IMG/VR virus record: IMGVR_UViG_3300021963_000189
Location: 1-49,540 of that record
From: a virus
Strand: one strand, 5' to 3'
Length of the DNA: 49,540 nucleotides
Part shown: positions 26,366-35,900 of the stretch, in pieces
Layout of the letters: every line of letters starts with the position of its first letter
Position numbering within the stretch: the stretch's first letter is position 1
Notes under the pieces: model-generated
What the model saw: only the letters and a program-made list of their open reading frames with translations
Told to the model about the DNA's origin: nothing
Databases searched by the model: none
Translations under genes and position numbers: made by a program

Positions 26366-27056
26366 AGCCTTCTGTATATCTCTTTTCAATCTCTCTGTAG
26401 TCTGGCGTGTGTGGTGCTTCCAAATAATCAAGCATGGTAACGATTGAATATTTTGTTCCACTTGTTACTGGCATTGCTGAATGAGAGTAGATATAAGAAG
26501 ATGGGAATAAATAAAGGTCTCCCGCCTTAGGCTTAATCTTTAAATTAAACTTGTCAAAAAATAGCTCTCCGCCCTCATAATCATCATTTATGTATCCTAC
26601 TGATGAAAGAACGCAGATATAAGAATATCCGTGATCTGAATGAACTTGGAAGTGTTGTTGTGGGCCATACTTAACAAAGTTAAAGGACTCCCAATAATTA
26701 AGTGGGGCTAGTCCAAAAGCATTTCTATACTCTTCTACTGGCTTTAGCTGAGCAGTGTATGAGTCTTCCCAAATTTTTTCTAGCTCAATTTCAGCTTCTT
26801 GTCTATCCTCTTTGCTTACATACTCCATTGATAGCATTAAGCTGTCATCGCTATTTCTTTTAATTTTAAAATCATGAGCATCTCTATATTTAAGGTCTGT
26901 ATGTGCATAGCCAGTTTGAGACTGATTCCACTTATACTTGCCTTCGCTTTTGCTTAAAGAATTTTCTAATCTATTTACTAGATCCATCTCTTTAGTAAAT
27001 ACATCTCGATAAACAACAATTCCATAATGTAAATATTCAGCATTTGCAGAAAACAT
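26358..27056 (-). CDS. 2-oxoglutarate/Fe(II) oxygenase (second of five)
   Basis: This 232-residue protein is closely related to the first oxygenase of the operon: both share the KYRDAHDF/EYRDCYDF segment, KYGP(Q/G)Q before the iron motif, and TKYS(I/F)VTMLDY at the end. Iron ligands are His139 and Asp141 in FQVHSDHGYSY and His192 in IYSHSAMPV. Lys202 is the likely 2-oxoglutarate ligand. The strand pair reads GYINDDYEGGELFFDK. Start and previous stop overlap by one base. The two enzymes probably arose by duplication and then diverged. Confidence 0.9.
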   Translation of the reverse strand: MFSANAEYLHYGIVVYRDVFTKEMDLVNRLENSLSKSEGKYKWNQSQTGYAHTDLKYRDAHDFKIKRNSDDSLMLSMEYVSKEDRQEAEIELEKIWEDSYTAQLKPVEEYRNAFGLAPLNYWESFNFVKYGPQQHFQVHSDHGYSYICVLSSVGYINDDYEGGELFFDKFNLKIKPKAGDLYLFPSSYIYSHSAMPVTSGTKYSIVTMLDYLEAPHTPDYREIEKRYTEGYA

Positions 27057-27670
27057 TACTTAATACCATACTTTCTATCTATATACTCTTCATACTCTGT
27101 AGTATGAGTATCATCATTATAATCTAGCATTGTTACAAATGAATACTTGGTCCCCGACCTAACTGGCATTGCTACATGGGAAAACAAATACGTGGACGGA
27201 AATATATATAAATCTCCAGCCTTTGGTTTTTCAAAAATCTTTAATTTTGGAAAAGCTAATTCTCCCCCAAGATAGTCGTCGTTTGGATAAGATACCAGTG
27301 AGACTGTAGATACATAAGACCACCCATGATCTGCATGCTCTTTAAAATATTGTCCTGGCCCATATTTAACAACATTAGTCCATTCCCAAAAGCCCATTTT
27401 TATTTGATAGTAATCACAATATGCGTCTACGTATGGTTTTTGAGATTCGTATACATGCTTATAGATTTTATGCTCTTTGCCTAAATCGCTTAGCTTAAAA
27501 TCATAACAGTCTCTATATTCTGTGTCTGTTTCTTCTAAGCCTACCTGGGCTTTGGTCCAAGAGCACTCGCCTTTTGATACAGATTTTTCAATTTTATTTA
27601 CTATATCAAATGACTTGTCAAAAACATTCTCAAATTTCCATATTCCTGGGAATATTTCTATTTTATTCAT
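27056..27670 (-). CDS. 2-oxoglutarate/Fe(II) oxygenase (first of five)
   Basis: This 204-residue enzyme opens the operon. Iron ligands are His112 and Asp114 in YFKEHADHGWSY and His165 in YLFSHVAMPV. Lys175 is the expected 2-oxoglutarate ligand, and the core strand pair is YPNDDYLGGELAF. There is no Shine-Dalgarno sequence. A promoter TTGACT-17-TAAAGT ends 6 bases before the ATG, so the mRNA should begin at or next to the start codon. The gene begins only 24 bases after the stop of the FFxPPx/Hint gene. Prolines of that neighbour are the obvious candidate substrate, as inference. Confidence 0.9.
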   Translation of the reverse strand: MNKIEIFPGIWKFENVFDKSFDIVNKIEKSVSKGECSWTKAQVGLEETDTEYRDCYDFKLSDLGKEHKIYKHVYESQKPYVDAYCDYYQIKMGFWEWTNVVKYGPGQYFKEHADHGWSYVSTVSLVSYPNDDYLGGELAFPKLKIFEKPKAGDLYIFPSTYLFSHVAMPVRSGTKYSFVTMLDYNDDTHTTEYEEYIDRKYGIK

Positions 27671-27676
27671 GTTACT

Positions 27677-27705
27677 ACTTTAGCATTTAATAATTAGTTA
27701 GTCAA
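27677..27705 (-). promoter_or_regulatory. Promoter of the oxygenase operon, leaderless type
   Basis: On the minus strand TTGACT, 17 bases, TAAAGT, 6 bases, then ATG 27670. The -35 hexamer coincides with the Leu-Thr codons at the very end of the FFxPPx/Hint gene. The same spacing (TTGACT-17-TAAACT-6-ATG) occurs at 46866, which strengthens both. Confidence 0.6.
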
Positions 27706-29376
27706 CATATGGATTGGGCATCCATTATATGCAAGCATGCCTCCAGCAATAATCATACCGTATGGCTCTCTATAGAAAAGAATTGTGTTTGTTTCTTCTT
27801 CTATGTTTGTTAGGCTAGTTATTGGTACTATTTGAGTAGAGTCGTTTGAATAAATAACTAATGAGTCTCCAACTAATAGGTCTTCAACAGTAACAATAAC
27901 ATATTTATTGTCTCTATAAATTAAAACATCTTCTTTTACTGAAAATCTTTTATCTTGATCATTATTTATTATAGTAGTTTTTTTATGAACTTCGCTTAAA
28001 ATGTTAGTAACTTTTGACTCTAATAGTTTATAATTTTTTAATTCGTCAACAGACCATGAGTTTACTATTTCTGAGCATTCGGCTGTAACTACTCCAAAGT
28101 TGCAGTTGTCTGCTCCGTATGTTATTTCATCAAATGTTAGTGTAGATAGTATATCTCCAACTAAAATATCTTTTGCTTTTTTATACCCGTCTTTTGTAAG
28201 TACTGGAGTATCTTCTTGAATGCAAAATCTAGGTGGAGAGAAGAATCTAGGTGGACTAAAGAACCCTGGAGGGCCGAAGAATCTTGGCGGAGAGAAAAAG
28301 CCTGGAGGGCCGAAGAATCCTGGAGGGCCGAAGAATCTAGGTGGTGAGAAGAAGTTTGGTGGTCCGAAGAAGCTTGGTGGGCCAAAGAAGAACGGAGGAC
28401 CAAAGAATACTGGCGGTCCGAAGAATGTTGGTGGTCCAAAGAAGAACGGAGGACCAAAGAATGCTGGAGGCGAGAAAAATCCTGGTGGTGAAAAGAATCT
28501 AGGTGGTGAGAAAAAGCTTGGTGGGCCAAAGAATGTTGGTGGGCCAAAGAAGAACGGAGGGCCAAAGAATGCTGGTGGGCTAAAGAACTGTGGTGGTGAA
28601 AAGAATCGAGGTGGTGAGAAAAAGCTTGGTGGTGAAAAGAATGATGGTGGGCTAAAGAACTGTGGTGGGCTAAAGAACTGTGGTGGTGCAAAGAATCCTG
28701 GTGGGGCAAAGAAGGCTGGTGGGCCAAAGAATCTTGGAGGGCTAAAAAAAGTAGTAACTGTAGCTGTAGAGGCAGGAACTGAAGTTCCGTTAGCATTAAT
28801 AGCATATATGTTATAAGCCTGAGAAGTTCCTCCAACTTCTGAAATTGATAAAGGGGACACGGCATTTAAATAAACTGGTCCTGGTGATCCATCTCCTGCT
28901 GGCGGTTGAGCTGAAGGATCGTTAGAAATTACAGTATAACTTGAAATTTCTTTACCGCCGTCATTTGCTGGTGCTGTCCATGAGACAACGTCCGTATCTG
29001 CAACTGTTGAAGTAGCACTTGGAGTTCTTGGAATTCCTGGAACTGTTGTAATTAATTTAGATACTGAAGCAGCAGAAGGAATTGATGTTCCATTATTATT
29101 AATAGCAACTGCTGTAAATGTATAGGACACATTAGTTTGAAGTCCTTGTACTAAAATTGGGGAAGATGACCCTTCTCCTGTAAAACTTCCTGGGCTTGAA
29201 GTAACAATAAAACTTGTTGGGGTCGTTCCTACTGGGTTTACTGTAAAAGCAACTGATGCGGCGCCATTGTTGAATAGTCTATCTTGTCCAACATCTGTTG
29301 CTACGAGATTTAGGGGTGGCAATGGCTTTTCAAAATCTCCAGCCGCTGCCGATCTTCTACCAGTTTTTTTACCCAT
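27694..29376 (-). CDS. Fibronectin-III / FFxPPx-repeat / Hint-domain protein
   Basis: This 560-residue protein has three regions. Residues about 18-208 are two fibronectin-III-like domains (SYTFTAVAINNNGTSIPSA and AYNIYAINANGTSVPAST mark their last strands). Residues 210-383 are 29 uninterrupted hexapeptides FFxPPx, where the third residue is Ser, Gly or Ala. Residues 385-560 are a Hint (hedgehog/intein) domain starting with Cys385: CIQEDTPVLTKDGYKKAKDI, a second LLVGDSLVIY strand, and an end with AGGMLAYNGCP. It is encoded with fibre genes and has a TAGGAG site. A virion appendage role is likely; the repeat may be a stiff stalk. Self-cleavage is possible but unproven. Confidence 0.85.
   Translation of the reverse strand: MGKKTGRRSAAAGDFEKPLPPLNLVATDVGQDRLFNNGAASVAFTVNPVGTTPTSFIVTSSPGSFTGEGSSSPILVQGLQTNVSYTFTAVAINNNGTSIPSAASVSKLITTVPGIPRTPSATSTVADTDVVSWTAPANDGGKEISSYTVISNDPSAQPPAGDGSPGPVYLNAVSPLSISEVGGTSQAYNIYAINANGTSVPASTATVTTFFSPPRFFGPPAFFAPPGFFAPPQFFSPPQFFSPPSFFSPPSFFSPPRFFSPPQFFSPPAFFGPPFFFGPPTFFGPPSFFSPPRFFSPPGFFSPPAFFGPPFFFGPPTFFGPPVFFGPPFFFGPPSFFGPPNFFSPPRFFGPPGFFGPPGFFSPPRFFGPPGFFSPPRFFSPPRFCIQEDTPVLTKDGYKKAKDILVGDILSTLTFDEITYGADNCNFGVVTAECSEIVNSWSVDELKNYKLLESKVTNILSEVHKKTTIINNDQDKRFSVKEDVLIYRDNKYVIVTVEDLLVGDSLVIYSNDSTQIVPITSLTNIEEETNTILFYREPYGMIIAGGMLAYNGCPIHMLTN
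28228..28749 (-). repeat. 29 tandem 18-base units encoding FFxPPx
   Basis: The array has an exact 18-base period with no indels over 522 bases. The invariant positions are Phe-Phe and Pro-Pro; variable third positions are Ser (15), Gly (12) and Ala (2), and the sixth varies widely. A larger block (FFSPPA FFGPPF FFGPPT) occurs twice, showing block duplication. Synonymous differences between units show it is not a very recent expansion. On the plus strand it gives a GGxKNxGG frame, which I regard as a shadow. Confidence 0.95.
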
Positions 29377-29385
29377 TTAATTCTC

Positions 29386-29889
29386 CTACGTAGTCAAGTC
29401 CCCAAATACTAACCAAGTATTTGAATCACGCTTTATAATAGTTGCAATAGACCACTGTGATCTAATTTTTAATCCTGGGGTGTAATTTATAATAACACCA
29501 AATGCTGGAACTATAGTTGTCTGGCCGCTTCCAGCTTGCAAAATATCTATAGTTGTTCCAATTGGAAAAGTTAATGCAGTTGTGTCTGGCGGAATTGTTA
29601 AGGTGTTTGCTGTGTTTAAATGCATTTCAATCATGGTATCTCTTTCGTCACCATTTGAAAGAGTATAGTTAAGAAATTTTCTATTAATTTTTGTTAATGA
29701 AGGAACGCCCTGCTTGGATTGAATTCCATCTATAAAACTTACCGAGCCGCTAGAAGTATCTAGTGACCCAGTAAGCTTTACATCTCCACCTAATGTTACT
29801 TTACCATTAAAACCAACTTCATCTGAGACAGATAATGTCTTAACGGCTAATTCAGCATTATAAGGTATTTTAACTTTTTGTATAGACAT
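29386..29889 (-). CDS. Small fibre-type virion protein
   Basis: This 167-residue protein has an N-terminal beta-repeat region (VGFNGKVTLGGDVKLTGSLD) of the sort found in fibre shafts. The C-terminal domain has TTALTFPIGTTIDILQAGSG and ends TPGLKIRSQWSIATIIKR plus LVFGDLTT, a module I associate with tips or anchors of phage fibres. It lies 21 bases after the 1007-residue gene and 9 bases before the FFxPPx gene, all on one strand. It probably forms part of the same appendage complex, which is inference from context. Confidence 0.72.
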   Translation of the reverse strand: MSIQKVKIPYNAELAVKTLSVSDEVGFNGKVTLGGDVKLTGSLDTSSGSVSFIDGIQSKQGVPSLTKINRKFLNYTLSNGDERDTMIEMHLNTANTLTIPPDTTALTFPIGTTIDILQAGSGQTTIVPAFGVIINYTPGLKIRSQWSIATIIKRDSNTWLVFGDLTT

Positions 29890-29910
29890 ATTATGCCTCC
29901 CTTATTTTTA

Positions 29911-32900
29911 TTACGCTGATGCTTCTGTCCATGATAGACGGGAGAACACGTTTGCAGTTGATGTACCAAGATTTGTTACAGAAATTGTAACTACGTCTGG
30001 TCCGTCTGGATAAATTCCAGCGCTTGTAACGGTTCCTCCTCCACCAAGAATTGAGTTACCTAGGTCACGCAATCCTGAAAGGTCAACCGCGGTTGTTCCT
30101 GATGTAAAGAATCCACCAGTAACTTCTCCACCGCTTATAGTTGTGGATCCACCTGAGTAATCCGCAATTTGTGCAAGTGATGAGTTAACAAGTGTTGTTA
30201 CGTTACCAATTGCATTTGTCCATGTTGTTGCACTTGAAGGCAATCCGTTAAGTGTTGCTGTTACAAGTAGTGTTGGGGTTCCTGTAGCTGTTGTTGCAGT
30301 AACATCTAGCGCTTTTAGGGCCAGCTGCATTCTGTTAACAACTTCACGGGCACCAAAGGATGCTGCTACACCGTTATCTGCTGATGGGGCTGAACGAATT
30401 GACATAAGTGCTCTTGTTTGGCCTGATGCAACTGAAGTTGAGTTTCTCTGTCCATAAGTAAAGATAAGAGATTTTTCTTCATCATATCTACCATCCATAA
30501 TTACAGAGGTTCCCCAGTGTGAAATTGTTGGTGCAAATGTTGGGAATGCTAGTTCTACACCGACTGGCGAGAAGGCATCTAATGTAAATTGTAAAGGAAC
30601 ATCTGAACCCATAGGTGGGAAGCTAACGGTTGGATTTCCTGTTACTGTTGGCTGACTTAGAACAAAAGCTCCAGTTGCAGTATTAATTGATACCAAGAAG
30701 GTCTCGTCTGGTAGTTCTGAGCTTATACATCTCATTCCAGGCTGTAGCAATGCGCTAATTTGTCCGTCTGAAATTGTTCCAGTATTTTGGCCAGCACCCA
30801 AACTGAGTGTAACTCCGCTGTATCCAGCTTTTGCTCTAGTTAGTCCAGTAAAAGATGTTGCTGTTTTACCAGAATAGTTTACAAATTCATAGTTAGTAGT
30901 ATTTTTAATACATAGGGTTCCGCTAGGTGGGAATCCAGTTGTACTTAGAACTGGAATTGATGTAGAGCTTGTTAAAATGTTATCTGTTGTTGTTGTAAAT
31001 GGAGGAGTTGTAGTTGCAGAATATCTTCCTGGAAGGTTACCTGATCTCATGTAAGCTTCAGTATTTACGTTGTTATTTTGCATCTTGTGTAAGTAAATAA
31101 TATTACCCTTAGGGCCTCTTACTCCCCAACGGATAAATCCTGCTCCATACCAGGTGTAGTCAATATAAAACATCTGCATCTTTGAAAGGTCCATTGTATA
31201 TTGTGAAGGTCCTGTTCCGTCTGCCTTGTCCATATTAAATTGTGATTGAGGAATTTTTGTATCAACTGTCTTTGAATAAATACAAAGTGAAGCTGTTGCT
31301 CCTCTATACGCTGGAGAAATTTTAAGTGATGTATCACTAATGATGTTAGAGACCTTATAGGACTGTCCTCTAATTACAATTGAATCTCCTGGAATAAGTT
31401 GCTTGTTAAAGTATGTTGGAAACTCTGCAGCAGACTGTGTTACTGTGTCTGAGCCAAAGGTTACGTTTACTTTACCAGACAATTGTGTTGTTGAGTTTCT
31501 TCTTACTGCATATATAGTTGTTCCGTCATACTCAAAGAACAATCCGTTTTGATTATCAAACATTCCTAGTCTATTTTGTGCTCCGTACCAGGCTTCAATT
31601 GAAGCAAATACGTTTCCTGTTGCAATAGTGCTAGTTGGTACTGATAGTGCTGTGTATGCGAATTTGTTATATCCTAATATGTTAGTGATAGTAAATGTTC
31701 CGTTATATGCTGATTGATCGCAACCACCAATTTTTACAACTGTTCCTGGTTGAATGCAATGCTTTTCTTTTGTAACAACTGTTACTGTTGTTCCTGAAGA
31801 TGTAATTGAGTCAATACCTGCGTATGGCTTTAGGATTGTTCCTGAAGACATTTGAAGTCCCTTACCTGATTGGTAGCGGAAATAACGACGTGTTTGACGA
31901 TAAGCTTCTCCGTAGTTTGATCCAGCTTGTGTACCAAAAATAACTCCACCATCTGCTGGTCTGTGTAGGAAGAATCCTTGTGGTCTAACATAAATTTCTG
32001 TTGGTCCACCTAATGTTCCAGTAGGAATAAGGTTTGCAAAGTATGCAAATCTTGTAGGAGAAATAATCTGTGCCACAACAAAGTTACCGTTTGGAGCATT
32101 TGTAGTTGCTGTCATGCCCTTAACAACAATTTCATTACCAAGTGCTAGTCCGTGATCTACTGTTGTTGTAACATCAATTCTATATTGAGAGTATGAAACT
32201 GTTGGAATAAATCCAATTCTTGCTCCAGTAAATGGAGTAGCTATATAAATAGATGTTTTATTTGGGTCTAAAATGTTTGTGATATTTGGGCTAAAGTTTT
32301 TGGAAGATGCGCTGTATGTAAAGGATGAAGTTCCTCCTCCAGTTTCAACAACGAAGTTTCCATTTGCTGATGAAAGATATGTATCTTGAACAGTAATTGG
32401 AGTTCCATTTGCTGGACCAACTCCAGATGTTAGAGCTATTGTTACTGTTGCGCTACCAGCTGGATATGTAATAGAGCCAATATTTATAATTGGGTTTGCG
32501 GCAGGATAAGCAAAAGGCTTGTTGTTGTAAAGGGATAAGTTTTCCCACTTAGTAACCTGTGTACCATATTCAAAATCTGTATCAATAAGTGCTTGTGGTT
32601 GTGTTACTCTAAATTTATTTGTTGGATCCAGCATTGATTCTGTTGGAGTAAATGTCTCTTCATAATCATCAATTGTTATTGAGATTTTATCTGTTGAAAG
32701 CATTGATGCTGTATTATAATTAAATACGATGGTTGTAGTTTCTACACCATTTTGCTCCAGTGAAACATAACTTGTTGCATTTAAGCTTGGATCTGAGAAG
32801 TTATAGATAACCTGATTTTGTGTTGTGTTGGTAATAAGAAGCAATCTCTCTCTTGGAATTGCCTTTGGAATTACTAATGTCTTTGCTGTTGGAGTAAATG

Positions 32901-32934
32901 TATAGTGTGTCTCCAGAATTACTTTTCTTGCCAT
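29911..32934 (-). CDS. Large modular appendage/fibre protein (1007 residues)
   Basis: This protein begins MARKVILETHYTFTPTAKTL, with VIPKAIPRERLLLITNTTQN, a beginning I know from virion structural proteins of aquatic phages. Residues about 145-450 contain three related beta modules, each ending in a G(N/T)Fx(V/I)...FxY pattern (ANGNFVVETGGG, PNGNFVVAQIIS, YNGTFTITNILG). The middle is Trp/Tyr-rich (QMFYIDYTWYGAGFIRWGVR). The C-terminus is Gly/Thr-rich and ends RLSWTEASA. A TTAGGAG site precedes the ATG. No enzyme motif is visible. Its role is probably a large structural appendage. Confidence 0.8.
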   Translation of the reverse strand: MARKVILETHYTFTPTAKTLVIPKAIPRERLLLITNTTQNQVIYNFSDPSLNATSYVSLEQNGVETTTIVFNYNTASMLSTDKISITIDDYEETFTPTESMLDPTNKFRVTQPQALIDTDFEYGTQVTKWENLSLYNNKPFAYPAANPIINIGSITYPAGSATVTIALTSGVGPANGTPITVQDTYLSSANGNFVVETGGGTSSFTYSASSKNFSPNITNILDPNKTSIYIATPFTGARIGFIPTVSYSQYRIDVTTTVDHGLALGNEIVVKGMTATTNAPNGNFVVAQIISPTRFAYFANLIPTGTLGGPTEIYVRPQGFFLHRPADGGVIFGTQAGSNYGEAYRQTRRYFRYQSGKGLQMSSGTILKPYAGIDSITSSGTTVTVVTKEKHCIQPGTVVKIGGCDQSAYNGTFTITNILGYNKFAYTALSVPTSTIATGNVFASIEAWYGAQNRLGMFDNQNGLFFEYDGTTIYAVRRNSTTQLSGKVNVTFGSDTVTQSAAEFPTYFNKQLIPGDSIVIRGQSYKVSNIISDTSLKISPAYRGATASLCIYSKTVDTKIPQSQFNMDKADGTGPSQYTMDLSKMQMFYIDYTWYGAGFIRWGVRGPKGNIIYLHKMQNNNVNTEAYMRSGNLPGRYSATTTPPFTTTTDNILTSSTSIPVLSTTGFPPSGTLCIKNTTNYEFVNYSGKTATSFTGLTRAKAGYSGVTLSLGAGQNTGTISDGQISALLQPGMRCISSELPDETFLVSINTATGAFVLSQPTVTGNPTVSFPPMGSDVPLQFTLDAFSPVGVELAFPTFAPTISHWGTSVIMDGRYDEEKSLIFTYGQRNSTSVASGQTRALMSIRSAPSADNGVAASFGAREVVNRMQLALKALDVTATTATGTPTLLVTATLNGLPSSATTWTNAIGNVTTLVNSSLAQIADYSGGSTTISGGEVTGGFFTSGTTAVDLSGLRDLGNSILGGGGTVTSAGIYPDGPDVVTISVTNLGTSTANVFSRLSWTEASA

Positions 32935-32938
32935 GTTC

Positions 32939-35900
32939 TTACGCTCCTAATAATATGTCTATTGGTCTAAATGGATACTTCGATTTTGGAACAGAGTTAT
33001 AAGTTGGTCCTGGCATAACCCTGCCGTCAAATGTAGATCCTTTTGGTACTGGTTCGCCAAAGTTCAAGTATCCATCGGAATCTATAAAGAACCCATCCTG
33101 AGCAATCGGGGATAACATGTGGTTATCTTGATTTCCTAGTATTTGAATTATACCATTAATGGATATCAAAAGTCGAAGTGGGTTTGTTATATTTACCTTT
33201 GTATTATTGAATTTAGGCAGGAACCGAGAATCGGCTCCATTAAATTGGCTAGTTAAATTGTCTAAAGGAATAATATCTTGTGCCCCTGCATCAACATATG
33301 CTTTTGTTACTGCATCTGTTGAATTTACTGGAGTTGGTACTGTGACCGTTCCCGTAAATGTTGGGGAGGCAAGATTTGCCTTTAGTCCCAGGGAAGTAGC
33401 CAACCCTGAAATCTTTGATTGAGCGATAGCGGCTGATGCGCTTATTTGAGTATCTGTAATTGTTGCATTAGCTATTTTACCTGCCGTCACAGATAAATCT
33501 GCAAGCATTGCGTTGGTAATTGTGCTGTTTGGAAGAATTACTGTTCCTGTAAATGTTGGGGAAGCCAGTGGGGCTTTTAATCCAATTGCAGTTGTTACTG
33601 TTGTTGAGAAGTTAACGTCATTGCCTAAGGCTGTTGCTAGTTCATTTAATGTATCTAATGCCGTTGGTGCTGAGTTAATAAGTGCTGTAACTTCTCCACG
33701 AACATAGGCAGTTGTTGCAATTTGTGTTGTATTAGTTCCAACAGTTGCTGTTGGTGCTAATGGAGTTCCAGTCAATGTAGGGCTTGCTAAAGGTGCATAT
33801 GTACTTGATGCTGTTGCAGTTGTTAGATATCCAGATATTAATGCTCCAGATGGAATTGTTACCGTTCCAGTAAATGTTGGAGAAGCTAAATTAGATTTTA
33901 AATTTAATGCTGTTTGAGTATCAGCAGAAACTGGTTTATTAGCATCTGATGTATTGTCTACGTTAGACAAACCAACCATAGTCTTGGTAATTCCAGAAAC
34001 TGTGCCAGTAAAAGTAGGTGAAGCAAGGTTTGCCTTTAAATCAAATGCTGTCTGTTGAGCGGACGACACTGGTTTATCTGTATCGGCTGTATTGTCTACT
34101 TCTTCAAGGCCAACCATTACCTTATCAATTCCGCTTACAGTGCCTGTAAATGTTGGTGAGGCAAGTGGGGCCTTAAGATCAATTTGTCCCTGAATTGCTG
34201 AAGTTACTCCATCAACATATCCTAATTCTGTTGAAGTTATTGTTCCAATTGATGTTGTAGCAGGAAGAACAACTGTTCCAGTAAATGTTGGGCTTGCTAG
34301 GGGAGACTTAAGCGCAAGAGCTGTGTTGACTGTAGACGTTAAGGCTAAGGCTGAAGTGTCTGCAATTCCGTGAACTGATGTAGTTGCAGAATTGTGATTT
34401 GATGTAGATGTGGCAATTGCTTGATTTCTAGCAATTACTTCTTGTGCGACTATATAATCTGCGTGTCCTTCGGCTGCTGTTTCTGCAGCTGCTGCTGCTC
34501 CATAGACGTCATATGTATTGGCAGTAACAGAAATTGCTCCTGTTGAGTCTGTATAGGTTAATCCTGCACCTAATGACAATCCTATTGCATCTTGAGCTCT
34601 TTCATCTGTAAAATATTTGTTTGAAGTTCCTTCAACTAAATTATCTGTTGTAGAATCTGCAACTCCGTTTTCTGCGCTAATAACAAGTCCATTTTTATCG
34701 CCAGTAATTGTAATATTAGTTTTAGTAGCACCAGTTAAAAGGCTAGCTGCGAATGCTTTAGTGGCAAGTTCTGCGGTATCTGCAATTCCATGAACTGATG
34801 TGGTGTCTGTTTCATGTGTACTAATTTGTGTAGTTACAGCAGTTTGTAAATCTGTAATTTCTCCATCAATATAGTTTGTTAAGGCGGTTGTTGCAGATCC
34901 TAAATTAGATAGTGTTGCTAGTAAGCTTGTATCTGCAATACCGTGTACAGATGTTGAGTCAGAGCTGTGTGTTGAAACTGCTGCATCAGCATATTGCTGC
35001 GTTGTTGTATTCAAAACTCCTAGAGCTGAAGCCAAATCAGTTGTGTAAACTAAATTAGCGGTATTTGTAATTCCATGAACGCTTGTTGTAGCGTTATTGT
35101 GTGCAATTAAAGACTGTGTGACATATGGGGTAGAAGCAATTTCGCTAGATGTGGCTCCGTTGTCTTCTGAGAAAACCCACTTGTTTAATGTTTCATTCCA
35201 TAAAATTGAAGCGTCTAAGGATGTTCCTCTTTTAACTGTAATTCCAGTATAGGTTCCTTCTGTTGGTGCGCCAGTTGCTTCAGAGTTTAATGTCAATCCC
35301 TTAAGAGATAAAACGTTACCATAAACATCAAATTTAACTGGTCCGCTTAGTTCTCCTAGATCTGCTAATAATATATACTCGCCTAAATTGTTTTCAAGCT
35401 GTGTCTGTGTTACTGTTATGTAAGGAAGAGCGGACCAAGTTGTTATTCCATCGCCCATTTTCATTTGAAGAGTATCTACTTCAAATCCTATTTCTCCGTC
35501 TCTGAGTACCTGATTTGCAGTAAATAACGCAGCTGTTTGTCTTGTTACTTTACCTATATTAGTTTTGTTTATTCCAAAAAGAGAGTCGCTAGATAAAACT
35601 GGGGTCTGATTAATCATATATGATTTTGCAGAGTTTATATCAAAGTTTTCTGATGAGGTCCATGCATTTGTTGTATCTGACCACTGTAATGTTTTATCAG
35701 TTGTGCCCTTTAATGTAAATCCTCCGCCATTGGCAGTTGCATTTGTAGGGGTTGCTGTATCTCCAATAATAACATTTTTGTCTTCTATAACTAAATTTGT
35801 AGCGTTAAGATTTGTTGTAGTTCCATTAACTGTTAAATCACCAGATACTATTAAATTAACTGCTGTGGCTGTTCCAGTAAGCGCTGGTGAGGCAAGTGGT

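Noticed and set aside
28228-28749. CRISPR-like array
   Set aside because: The period of 18 bases has no spacers; units encode protein and vary mostly at codon positions that are silent or tolerated.
28220-28816. A 198-codon plus-strand frame with GGxKNxGG repeats
   Set aside because: It is the antisense shadow of the FFxPPx array: an 18-base period leaves the opposite strand open as well. No promoter or ribosome binding site fits it.
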